33,808 bases of DNA from Oscillospiraceae bacterium (GTDB lineage: Bacteria > Bacillota > Clostridia > Oscillospirales > Ruminococcaceae), in contig JAEEXH010000026.1 in NCBI GenBank assembly GCA_016291435.1, positions 1 through 33,808 on the forward strand, written 5' to 3'. The position numbers and the translations under genes were made by a program. This document shows, one piece after another, positions 23,990 through 30,229 of the stretch (positions within the stretch are counted from its first letter, which is position 1; every line of letters starts with the position of its first letter). Under the pieces are notes generated by a model that was not told the DNA's origin, did not search any database, and was given only the letters and a program-made list of their open reading frames with translations.

Positions 23990-25721
23990 TCTGCTCCGCC
24001 CCCTTCTTCAGCTGGGAGCGGTAGATCTCCCGGTAGACTTCGCAGGTTTGCAGCAGCTCCTCGTGCGTGCCGCAAGCCGCGACTGCGCCGTTATCGAGCA
24101 CAGCAATGCGGTCTGCATGCTGCACGGAGGAAATGCGCTGCGCAATGATGATCTTTGTCATGTGCGCATATTCCGTGCGAAGCGCACTCTGGAGTGCAGC
24201 CTCCGTTTTGAAATCCAGCGCACTGGTGGAATCATCGAGAATGAGGATCTCAGCCGGCTTCACGAGTGCCCGGCTGATCGCGATGCGCTGGCGCTGCCCG
24301 CCGGAGAGACTCATGCCCGATTCCGTCACGCGGGTGTCATAGCCGTCATGCTGCTGCATGATGAAATCATCCGCCTGTGCAGCCTTCGCCGCCGTGCGGA
24401 TCGCTTCCTCGGATGCATCCGAATTTCCGAGCAGGATATTCTCCCGGATCGTTGTGCTGAACAGCTCAGATTTCTGCAATACAAACGAAATGCGGCTGCG
24501 GAGGTCATCCAGCGGAAAATCGCGGACATCGGTGCCGTCCACCAGCACCGCGCCTTCTGTCACATCATAAAACCGCGGAATGAGGTTCACCAGCGAGCTC
24601 TTACCGCAGCCGGTCTCGCCGATGACTGCCAGTGTCTCCCCCGCCCCGACCGACAGTGTGATATGGCGGAGCGTATCGGCAGACTGCTCGGGATAGCGGA
24701 AGGAGACATCGCGGAATTCGACTGTGCCCGTATGCGCTTCCGGCGCCGCACTGCCGTCGCGGATCGGCGGCTCTGCGTCGAGAACTTCCCGCAGACGCTT
24801 GGCGGAGGTCAGCCCCCGTGTCACGGTCTGGAAGATCATCGCCAGCATCATCATGCCGTTCAGGATCTGCGAGAGATAGGTCACCGCCGCCATGACGGTG
24901 CCGGGCTGAATGCCGCCGTCCTGCACGCGCAGCGCACCGATGCGGATGATTGCCACAGTTGCGAGATTCAATACAATATTCATGATCGGGCGCATATAGG
25001 ACATGAGGATCAGCACGCGGAACTGCGTATCCACAAGATCGCCGTTGCTCTGCCCGAAGCGCTTTGCCTCGCGTTCCTCCTGCACAAACGCCTTCACAAC
25101 ACGCGCCCCGGCGACATTTTCCTGTATCACCGTGTTCATGCGGTCAAGCCGGTGCTGAAGCTGGGAAAAGAGCGGCGTCGTCCTCCGCACAACGAAGATG
25201 ATCTCCGCAAGAATCAGCGGAAGCGCCACGCCGATCACGATGCCGAAATCTGCCGCAAGCGACACGAGCGCAATGCTGCCCGCAACAAAGAACATGCCGC
25301 AGCGCACGCATCCGCGGATCATCTGCGAGACCATGTTCTGCACCTGCGTCACATCGCCGGTCGTGCGGGTGATCAGCGAGCCGACGGAGAAATCGTCAGT
25401 CTGCGAGAAGGAAAAGTGCATAATGCGCGAGAAGGCATCCTTGCGGATGTCATTGCCGAAATTCTGGCTGCACACATTCGTGCAGACACCGCTCAGGATG
25501 CCGCAGACGCCGCCCGCCAGCACGATCAGGATCATCATCAGACCCGTGTGCTTTACAATCCCGAGATCCGGCGTGCCGCCGTTTCCGAGCCCCAGAATGC
25601 CGTTGTCAACGATCTCCGCCATCAGGCGCGGCTGATAGAGATCCACATAGACCTCCAGCACCATAAACGCGGACGCCAGCACGGCAAAGAGCCAGTATTT
25701 TTTCAGATATCTGAATACCAA
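23982..25721 (-). CDS. ABC exporter half-transporter with degenerate Walker B
   Basis: The start is taken as the TTG at 25721, preceded by GGGAGGGG at 5-nt spacing, giving 579 aa; longer in-frame reading would run back across the promoter and into tRNA-Trp. It has a six-helix membrane domain followed by an ATPase domain with Walker A GETGCGKS (368-375), consensus signature LSGGQ (472-476), and Walker B ILILDD in which Asp497 replaces the catalytic Glu. The usual switch His region reads IIAQRISS, with Gln in place of His. Both changes are hallmarks of the non-catalytic subunit in asymmetric exporters such as TM287/288 or BmrCD. It is the first gene of a two-gene operon. Confidence 0.93.
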   Translation of the reverse strand: MVFRYLKKYWLFAVLASAFMVLEVYVDLYQPRLMAEIVDNGILGLGNGGTPDLGIVKHTGLMMILIVLAGGVCGILSGVCTNVCSQNFGNDIRKDAFSRIMHFSFSQTDDFSVGSLITRTTGDVTQVQNMVSQMIRGCVRCGMFFVAGSIALVSLAADFGIVIGVALPLILAEIIFVVRRTTPLFSQLQHRLDRMNTVIQENVAGARVVKAFVQEEREAKRFGQSNGDLVDTQFRVLILMSYMRPIMNIVLNLATVAIIRIGALRVQDGGIQPGTVMAAVTYLSQILNGMMMLAMIFQTVTRGLTSAKRLREVLDAEPPIRDGSAAPEAHTGTVEFRDVSFRYPEQSADTLRHITLSVGAGETLAVIGETGCGKSSLVNLIPRFYDVTEGAVLVDGTDVRDFPLDDLRSRISFVLQKSELFSTTIRENILLGNSDASEEAIRTAAKAAQADDFIMQQHDGYDTRVTESGMSLSGGQRQRIAISRALVKPAEILILDDSTSALDFKTEAALQSALRTEYAHMTKIIIAQRISSVQHADRIAVLDNGAVAACGTHEELLQTCEVYREIYRSQLKKGAEQNG

Positions 25722-25752
25722 GCGATCCCCTCCCGATAAATAATATACATTT

Positions 25753-25781
25753 ATTATATCGGATTTTGCCGCTTTTTGCAA
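25753..25781 (-). promoter_or_regulatory. Promoter of the ABC exporter operon
   Basis: On the minus strand TTGCAA (25776-25781) and consensus TATAAT (25753-25758) are spaced by 17 bp, about 32 bp upstream of the proposed TTG start. Confidence 0.82.
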
Positions 25782-25840
25782 GTACATTTTACACAGCAGG
25801 AACTTTTTTCGGCGTACGAAAAATTTTCTTACAATACCCC

Positions 25841-25869
25841 TTGACAAAACCAGCGGGATATGGTATAAT
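25841..25869 (+). promoter_or_regulatory. Promoter of tRNA-Trp
   Basis: TTGACA (25841-25846) and TATAAT (25864-25869) are both full consensus with a 17-bp spacer, 12 bp before the tRNA. Confidence 0.9.
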
Positions 25870-25880
25870 GATTTGGTCGT

Positions 25881-25956
25881 AGGGGTATAGCTCAGCTGGT
25901 AGAGCAGCGGACTCCAAATCCGCGTGCCGAGGGTTCGATTCCTTCTGCCCCTGCCA
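25881..25956 (+). tRNA. tRNA-Trp (anticodon CCA)
   Basis: The 76-nt cloverleaf has acceptor strands AGGGGTA/TGCCCCT, a D loop with CTCAGCTGGTAGAGC, anticodon CCA at 25914-25916, a T arm GGGTTCGATTCC and an encoded 3' CCA. It reads UGG codons. It is a single tRNA with its own consensus promoter and terminator. Confidence 0.97.
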
Positions 25957-25968
25957 TTGACAGTGAAG

Positions 25969-26009
25969 CAAGCTGCGAGGTTCATGCTTCGCGGCTTGTT
26001 TTCATTTTC
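25969..26009 (+). terminator. Terminator of tRNA-Trp
   Basis: CAAGCTGCGA (25969-25978) pairs with TCGCGGCTTG (25989-25998), one G-U pair, followed by TTTTCATTTTC. Confidence 0.85.
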
Positions 26010-26030
26010 AAGTTGATTGTTCGTCTAAGC

Positions 26031-26592
26031 GATTTTGATTCAAGAATCAAAATCAAATAGCCGATTATCCGTGTGCCTGCAAAGCCTACGGGGTGTATCA
26101 TTTCATCACCGCCCTGCGCGCCCGGTTCACTTTATTCGCATCGCTCGGTCATGCCTACCGATTCACTGTCATGCACCTTGATCGCTCAAGACCTTTTCTT
26201 GTCTCCTATTGAAAAGAAGCATAGAGGTTGATCTGATTGCTCAGACAGGTTGTTTTCGCGTGTGTGACAGATGTGCTGGAACATTTCCGTTCCATGAGCC
26301 GGAAAGCCGGATAATCAACTGATATTCAGTTTTCAAGCTGCCTGATATACCAGACAGGGATGGGTAAGATTTGGTGTCGGTATATCGCTGTGAAAAACAG
26401 TCAAGCCTTCCAGTTCCGCGTCCAACGATCCTGAAAGGCTTGATGAATATGTGCACCGCGCTTTTAAAAGCACGAATACAACCATTGCACTAAGTCAGTC
26501 AGGCGGTCCTACGCCGAGCTGATTACGGAGCGTGATCGGATTGCCGTCTGATCGCGCTCTGTGTGATGCTTTATCACTGTTTACACCCATCA
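26031..26592 (-). ncRNA. Candidate large structured non-coding RNA
   Basis: No convincing protein gene exists in this stretch on either strand, yet a full-consensus promoter (26593-26621) reads into it on the minus strand. Along the predicted transcript many local stems follow: GTGAT/ATCAC near 26567-26581; about 10 bp at 26528-26559; a GCTTTTAAAAGC palindrome at 26460-26471; 12 bp with one G-U at 26402-26442; 8 bp at 26344-26386; AACTG/CAGTT, CCGG/CCGG and GGAAC/GTTCC between 26279 and 26330; and a 10-bp stem at 26031-26054 that may mark the 3' end. Size (about 550 nt) and location beside a tRNA recall large ornate RNAs such as ROOL, but I cannot assign a family. The 3' end is uncertain since no T-run follows. 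Confidence 0.5.
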
Positions 26593-26621
26593 ATTATAAC
26601 ACATTTCCGTATAGCTGTCAA
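26593..26621 (-). promoter_or_regulatory. Consensus promoter driving the candidate ncRNA
   Basis: On the minus strand TTGACA (26616-26621) and TATAAT (26593-26598) match consensus fully with a 17-bp spacer. No ORF with a ribosome site follows for over 500 nt. Confidence 0.8.
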
Positions 26622-26650
26622 GAGCCAATTTCATATTGTCGCCAGTTTAT

Positions 26651-26676
26651 CCGTCCCCTGTGGGCGGCTTTTTTCA
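26651..26676 (+). terminator. Possible small terminator
   Basis: CCGTCCC-CTGT-GGGCGG followed by CTTTTTT resembles an intrinsic terminator with one bulged T on the plus strand. No plus-strand gene lies upstream, so it may be a remnant or belong to readthrough from the tRNA side. Confidence 0.35.
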
Positions 26677-26696
26677 TATACAGCGGTTTTCAGATT

Positions 26697-26751
26697 GTGA
26701 CACACCTGTCAACTCTGCATATCGAAAGGAAAAAGTGACACACCTGTCAAC
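26697..26751. promoter_or_regulatory. Paired TGACA-N4-TGTCA palindromes upstream of XRE gene
   Basis: The 17-mer GTGACACACCTGTCAAC occurs at 26697-26713 and again at 26735-26751, start to start 38 bp. Its core TGACA-CACC-TGTCA is a perfect palindrome. In the second copy the core is extended by GAAAAAG/CTTTTTC arms into a longer hairpin. An identical pair lies downstream of the XRE gene. Confidence 0.7.
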
Positions 26752-26869
26752 TTTTTCGTATCGCCGCTCCGGAGCGCATGGAACACAGATCGCTCCGTGT
26801 TCCTATTATATCACAAAATAATAACACTGTCAACCCAATATTTATATTATAATTTGCAGTCTCCTATAC

Positions 26870-26875
26870 TATAAT
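26870..26875 (+). promoter_or_regulatory. -10 element of flanked XRE gene
   Basis: TATAAT lies 26 bp before the start codon in a very AT-rich region; TTATAA at 26847-26852 is a weak -35 at 17-bp spacing. A half-site CTGTCAAC of the flanking palindromes lies at 26827-26834. Confidence 0.55.
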
Positions 26876-26900
26876 GATTGAGTAAAGGAGGTTCTGGAAT

Positions 26901-27209
26901 ATGGATATCGGAGCAAAACTGCGGGAGCTGCGAAAGGCAAAGCAGCTTTCGATTTACCGCGTTTCACATGATACCGGCATCTCGCCGAATCACATCAAGG
27001 CACTGGAAAACGGCGAACGCAACCCCTCGCTGGACACACTTGCGCGGATTTGCGTGCCGCTGGGCATTTCGCTGCCGGAATTGATAAATGACGATGCGGA
27101 AACCACATATCTGACGGAAAAAGAAAGAGAGCTGGTCGAGTATTACCGTACCCTGCCGGATGAAAAGGCGGATCTGCTGATTACGATTGCAAAAACATTG
27201 AATGCGTGA
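26901..27209 (+). CDS. XRE-family transcriptional regulator flanked by paired palindromes
   Basis: This 102-aa protein has an N-terminal Cro/C1 helix-turn-helix (IGAKLRELRKAKQLS, then VSHDTGISPNHIKALENGERNPSLDTLARICVPLG split over residues 18-54) and a C-terminal helical extension (TEKERELVEYYRTLPDEKADLL) common in phage and mobile-element regulators. AAAGGAGG lies 9 nt before the ATG. Two pairs of TGACA-N4-TGTCA sites, one pair on each side at the same internal spacing, make it likely that these are its operators, though binding is inferred. No obvious target gene other than itself and the candidate ncRNA lies next to the sites. Confidence 0.9.
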   Translation: MDIGAKLRELRKAKQLSIYRVSHDTGISPNHIKALENGERNPSLDTLARICVPLGISLPELINDDAETTYLTEKERELVEYYRTLPDEKADLLITIAKTLNA

Positions 27210-27250
27210 TGCAAGACAAGATACCGGAATTATTCGTCTCAATCAAAAAA

Positions 27251-27305
27251 GTGACACACCTGTCAACATTTTCCTCGCTTGAGAAAAAGTGACAGGTGTG
27301 TCAAC
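27251..27305. promoter_or_regulatory. Paired TGACA-N4-TGTCA palindromes downstream of XRE gene
   Basis: GTGACACACCTGTCAAC (27251-27267) and GTGACAGGTGTGTCAAC (27289-27305) are again 38 bp apart. The second has its four central bases inverted and sits inside a longer palindrome, with CCTCGCT (27273-27279) pairing AGCGAGG (27314-27320) and AGAAAA pairing TTTTCT. The two 17-mers can also pair with each other over 12 bp. Confidence 0.7.
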
Positions 27306-27332
27306 TTTTCTAGAGCGAGGATAGGCATGGAA

Positions 27333-27362
27333 AAGCGGCTCGGATTGTTTTCCGGGCCGCTT
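27333..27362. terminator. Bidirectional terminator between XRE and CoiA-like genes
   Basis: AAGCGGCTCGG (27333-27343) pairs with CCGGGCCGCTT (27352-27362), with one G-U, and T-rich flanks follow on both strands. It lies between convergent genes, ending 4 bp before the CoiA-like stop. Confidence 0.75.
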
Positions 27363-27365
27363 TGT

Positions 27366-28223
27366 TTATTTTCCGTGATAGCATTTAAAATAATATCCAT
27401 AGGATGATTTGAGCTTATACTTATGAATCAGCCTTCCGCATTCAGAACAATGGCTTGTCAGCCTGTCTAATTCTTTAGGCGTTGTGAATGCCATACGGTT
27501 CACTAATTCGTACTTATGTACCCAAAACTCGCTGAACAATTGGTAATAGGTGTACGGCGGGCTTTTCTGTTTCATCAGATAGTCATCCATCTCACTTAGC
27601 GAAAATTCATCCGGATCATAATGCCACACTCCGGTTGTAACCCTCGCCCAGCACGGCTTCTGTAGCAATTCTTCTTTTGTATGCGGTTCAAGTTCTATCA
27701 GCAATATGACATCTCCTTGATTAAAATCGCAGTTCTCCCATGTCCTCCAAGGCCACTTCCATTTGTAATAAACAGTATTCTGATAATACCATGCCGAAAG
27801 ATGATCTGCAACATCGCTGAGATCAAACACCCATATAACTTTATAACCGCATCTCGTATAAAACTCGTTTCTTCTGTCAAATTCTTCGGAGCTGATTTTG
27901 CTGTGTTGGAACTCAATCACATATTTACCGTAAATCATCACATCTGCACGATGTTTTTCTCCCGTGTTTCGGTCAACAACCGTTACTTCCTGACAGCGCG
28001 ATAAAAACAAAGCTTGCCTCAAACGATGCCATTCGCTCATGTCGGGCGTTTTGAAATCTTGATCACAATCGCTACCCTTGGTATGAGCAAAGTGCCAGAC
28101 ACGCTTCTCCCCTTGTTTACAGACCACGGGCATACCGCATAGCGGACAATGATAATGCAACTGTTTATCTGCCTGTTCTGCTTGCACTCGAATGCCGTCA
28201 TCATCTTTAACTGCAATGAACAT
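27366..28223 (-). CDS. CoiA-like protein with nuclease-type core and zinc motifs
   Basis: The 285-aa protein has an N-terminal zinc-knuckle-like part (Cys26 and Cys29 in CPLCG, then WHFAH at 43-47), followed by a PD-(D/E)XK-like nuclease core: EWH (64-66), RADV with Asp94, and IEFQHS with Glu104 and Gln106, then FDRRNEFY and IWVFD. This order is characteristic of competence protein CoiA-family proteins. A second C-terminal zinc ribbon has Cys259, Cys262 and Cys281. CoiA acts in recombination of incoming DNA in streptococci, but in Clostridia such proteins are often in accessory regions and their role is unclear. GGAAGGAG precedes the ATG. The ribbon-helix-helix-like gene lies 92 nt upstream on the same strand. 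Confidence 0.85.
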   Translation of the reverse strand: MFIAVKDDDGIRVQAEQADKQLHYHCPLCGMPVVCKQGEKRVWHFAHTKGSDCDQDFKTPDMSEWHRLRQALFLSRCQEVTVVDRNTGEKHRADVMIYGKYVIEFQHSKISSEEFDRRNEFYTRCGYKVIWVFDLSDVADHLSAWYYQNTVYYKWKWPWRTWENCDFNQGDVILLIELEPHTKEELLQKPCWARVTTGVWHYDPDEFSLSEMDDYLMKQKSPPYTYYQLFSEFWVHKYELVNRMAFTTPKELDRLTSHCSECGRLIHKYKLKSSYGYYFKCYHGK

Positions 28224-28315
28224 CGTTCAAAGCTCCTTCCGTGAATCAGCATGATAAACACTCTAAACCAGTATACAAAACTCATCAGAAAGCCATTTCT
28301 AATTTGAAAAGAAAA

Positions 28316-28534
28316 CTAGTCTTTTTCCGCCTCCGAACCCTGCTCCTTAACTGCCGCAGGAATATAGTCGCCCATTTCCCTGTAAATCAAACCGCTGATA
28401 AAAGCATTGACCGACAGACCGTGTTCTTCTGCATATTTGCTGATAAGCGCACGCTCGCCCTTTTTCACACGCAGCTGAATTTGATCGTATGCCTTCTGCT
28501 TGTAACGCTGTACTGCCTTTTTACTTGTAGCCAT
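28316..28534 (-). CDS. Small ribbon-helix-helix-like protein
   Basis: This 72-aa protein has a basic N terminus, a short strand (YDQIQLRVKKGE), and two helices (RALISKYAEEHGLSVNAFISGLIYREM), the layout of Arc/MetJ-type or antitoxin ribbon-helix-helix DNA-binding proteins. The ATG at 28534 has GAGGTG 7 nt upstream; a GTG three codons earlier is possible. It likely represses its own promoter through the palindrome at 28585-28600, which overlaps the -35 region. No toxin gene is evident next to it. Confidence 0.82.
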   Translation of the reverse strand: MATSKKAVQRYKQKAYDQIQLRVKKGERALISKYAEEHGLSVNAFISGLIYREMGDYIPAAVKEQGSEAEKD

Positions 28535-28567
28535 TTTGCTCACCTCACAACATCCGTCTTATCTATC

Positions 28568-28600
28568 AGTATACCACAATAGACATAGTGCTAGCAATAT
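28568..28600 (-). promoter_or_regulatory. Promoter and operator of ribbon-helix-helix-like gene
   Basis: On the minus strand TTGCTA (28592-28597) and TATACT (28568-28573) are 18 bp apart. The near-palindrome ATAGTGCTAGCAATAT (28585-28600) overlaps the -35. Confidence 0.65.
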
Positions 28601-28645
28601 ACAATGTATACAAAAAGGAAAGTCAGCATTTGTGCAAGCCGCTTA

Positions 28646-28674
28646 TTGACATATTACTAGCAATATGCTATAAT
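28646..28674 (+). promoter_or_regulatory. Consensus promoter with embedded operator for the DUF6809-like unit
   Basis: TTGACA (28646-28651) and TATAAT (28669-28674) are full consensus with 17-bp spacing. The near-palindrome ATATTACTAGCAATAT (28651-28666) fills the spacer and matches the site at 28585-28600, so the same regulator probably controls both divergent units. Confidence 0.8.
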
Positions 28675-28717
28675 AAATCATGTAAGAAACCCATCTAATT
28701 CAAGGAGGAATGCTGAA

Positions 28718-28804
28718 ATGTACGGGCTTCAAACAGAAGGACGCAATCCGCATGCAGCCGGATGTCACACAATCATGAGCAGGGCAGAGGAGGCTGAACG
28801 ATGA
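28718..28804 (+). CDS. 28-aa leader peptide ORF coupled to DUF6809-like gene
   Basis: A strong AAGGAGGAA lies 8 nt before this ATG. The 28-codon reading frame contains TEGRNP near its start and ends with a TGA overlapping the next gene's ATG (ATGA), so translation of the two should be coupled. The TEGRNP stretch recalls the N terminus of MurQ etherases (TEQRNP), but nothing else of that enzyme is present. It could be a leader peptide or a relic. Confidence 0.55.
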   Translation: MYGLQTEGRNPHAAGCHTIMSRAEEAER

Positions 28805-29055
28805 TCAGAGAGATGTATCACGGAGCGATCGTGCGATCGGAGCGCAACAGCACCGATCCCGAATACCTGAAGCTGTCCGAAAGGTGGCTGGAATTGTCGA
28901 GCAAGCTGGAACAGCAACTCACGCCTGAACAGCTTGACCTCTTTCACGAAGTCTGCGATGTGCAGGGCAGCTGCGGTTCGATCACAGCCGAGGAAATGTA
29001 TGTCGCGGGATTCCGGGATGCTGCGCGGCTGATGATCGAGATCCTGATTGAATAA
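28801..29055 (+). CDS. Small DUF6809-like protein
   Basis: This 84-aa acidic, helical protein begins MIREMYHGAIVRSER and ends with GFRDAARLMIEILIE, matching my recollection of DUF6809, a family of unknown function frequent in Clostridia accessory regions. No catalytic motif or membrane segment is seen. Its start overlaps the stop of the 28-aa ORF, and both are expressed from the operator-embedded promoter at 28646-28674. Confidence 0.8.
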   Translation: MIREMYHGAIVRSERNSTDPEYLKLSERWLELSSKLEQQLTPEQLDLFHEVCDVQGSCGSITAEEMYVAGFRDAARLMIEILIE

Positions 29056-29063
29056 GAAATCCG

Positions 29064-29100
29064 GGGAGCATTTCAAAGCGGAATGCTCCCTTGCTGCTTC
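29064..29100 (+). terminator. Probable terminator after DUF6809-like gene
   Basis: GGGAGCATT (29064-29072) pairs with AATGCTCCC (29082-29090), followed by TTGCTGCTTCT. The stem starts 9 nt after the stop codon. Confidence 0.6.
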
Positions 29101-29185
29101 TAATACGATCTCCGAAAGGAATGTCATCAATGCTCACAGAGTAAAATGGATGTTTCATTTTATGTACCTGATTATTCCGCGCTCC

Positions 29186-29286
29186 GGAAAGCATCAACCC
29201 GCCGAAAGGAAAACATCGTTCCACGGCAAGGAAAACACCAATCCGCATAAGGAAAGCAGTAATCCGCTGATGGAAAGCACTTCGTG
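29186..29286 (+). repeat. Tandem array of about five 21-22-bp GGAAA units
   Basis: Units beginning GGAAA start at 29186, 29208, 29230, 29251 and 29272. The inner ones read roughly GGAAARCAnnAATCCGC. The period equals two helical turns. It lies in a 420-bp stretch (29056-29474) without a convincing gene. It could be a degenerate protein-binding array or remnant coding repeat. Confidence 0.5.
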
Positions 29287-29370
29287 TATAATAGAATTAG
29301 AGGCGTAAGGTTTACCGAGAATATGCCAGCTTTACACAGGATGAGAAAAACGGTTATCTGTAATAAAATG

Positions 29371-29397
29371 GAGCCGGTACCTGAACAGTGCCGGCTC
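29371..29397. other. Hairpin in non-coding stretch
   Basis: GAGCCGG (29371-29377) pairs with CCGGCTC (29391-29397), followed on the plus strand by GAACTGTTTTCT. Possibly a terminator for a transcript starting near TATAAT at 29287-29292; no gene is visible for it. Confidence 0.4.
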
Positions 29398-29416
29398 GAA
29401 CTGTTTTCTATATTGA

Positions 29417-29451
29417 AATAAGCGGTATGTCATTGTGACCTACCGCTTATT
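29417..29451 (-). terminator. Terminator of the 29.5-33.8 kb membrane-protein genes
   Basis: A perfect 11-bp stem (29417-29427 with 29441-29451) has T-rich flanks on the minus strand and lies 23 bp past the stop of the last gene. Confidence 0.75.
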
Positions 29452-29474
29452 ATTTCAGAATTGGAATATGAAAG

Positions 29475-30125
29475 TCATTTGATTTTCGCCTTGGTGCAGC
29501 GTTCTGTAATGAATTTCTCAACAAAATCAAAATCCGCTTCCTCCGCATAGACCTGATTCTTGTCGAATAGCTGGTTTACATGAATGGTATTGTGCTTCCG
29601 CCGCACCTTAACAGTTTCAACTTCCTTAAAATTAGATTTGCTGCTGCTTTTTGCCGTTGAAAGAAGTCCTGCACCCGCGACCGCCGGGCGATTCGCTGCG
29701 GCGCCGACAATGAAGGTCAGCCATGCGATCGCCTCTGCCTTTTTGACCTGTCTGGGCATCTGGATATGCGTTACGCTTTCCTCAGTCATTTCAAATAAGA
29801 CCTGATACTTCCAACCGAAGACTGACGCAAGGATGAAATATGACAAGAGGCTCAGGACGAAAAATACTCCTGCTAAGATTACGAAAATTTTTGACGCAGC
29901 CCACAGATCCGATACACTCCCGATAACACCCTGAATCAGATCAATGATCAGTGTGAACAGAAACACCGCTCCGAAGGAAATCCCCAGCACTTTCCACACT
30001 GTAAACAGAATCGTCGGATTACGCAGCATATGATACTCATATGTCCAGCGATAGATGCCGTCTGGACAGCGCCAGATATTCTCTGTGACCTGCTGTCCCT
30101 GCATCACGGCAGTTTGCTCTTTCAT
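29475..30125 (-). CDS. Uncharacterised two-helix membrane protein
   Basis: I do not recognise this 216-aa protein. It begins with a soluble segment containing WRCPDGIYRWTYEYHM, has two membrane helices (about 39-64 and 79-105), and a C-terminal cytoplasmic-like domain with a small hydrophobic Ala/Gly stretch and ending in a beta/helix region (VETVKVRRKHNTIHVNQLF). The layout resembles PH-like membrane proteins, but this is tentative. It follows the very large membrane protein after 104 nt on the same strand and may be co-transcribed. Confidence 0.82.
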   Translation of the reverse strand: MKEQTAVMQGQQVTENIWRCPDGIYRWTYEYHMLRNPTILFTVWKVLGISFGAVFLFTLIIDLIQGVIGSVSDLWAASKIFVILAGVFFVLSLLSYFILASVFGWKYQVLFEMTEESVTHIQMPRQVKKAEAIAWLTFIVGAAANRPAVAGAGLLSTAKSSSKSNFKEVETVKVRRKHNTIHVNQLFDKNQVYAEEADFDFVEKFITERCTKAKIK

Positions 30126-30229
30126 GTTGCATCGCCTTCTTTCTCAAATACTATGGTAAATATCACGCCGTTTTCCGTGAAAAGCATCGGGAGCCGTTCC
30201 GAAGTGACTGTGCCGATTTTTCATCATGA

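Noticed and set aside
23850..25739. 629-codon plus-strand frame opposite the ABC exporter
   Set aside because: It mirrors two conserved ABC genes; the His/Arg-rich composition is an antisense artefact.
26241..26456. 71-codon minus-strand frame within the candidate ncRNA
   Set aside because: No ribosome site and no recognisable domain; the stretch is dominated by inverted repeats, favouring a non-coding RNA.
25881..26880. Possible integrative element attached at tRNA-Trp
   Set aside because: No integrase gene and no visible direct repeat of the tRNA 3' end within the window, so an attachment site cannot be supported.
29186..29286. Tandem GGAAA units considered as a CRISPR array
   Set aside because: Units are only 21-22 bp in total, the repeats are imperfect, there are no unique spacers of usual length and no cas genes.
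29048..29308. 86-codon plus-strand frame after the DUF6809-like gene
   Set aside because: It starts at a TTG overlapping the previous gene, runs through its terminator and then the GGAAA array; no conserved domain is seen.
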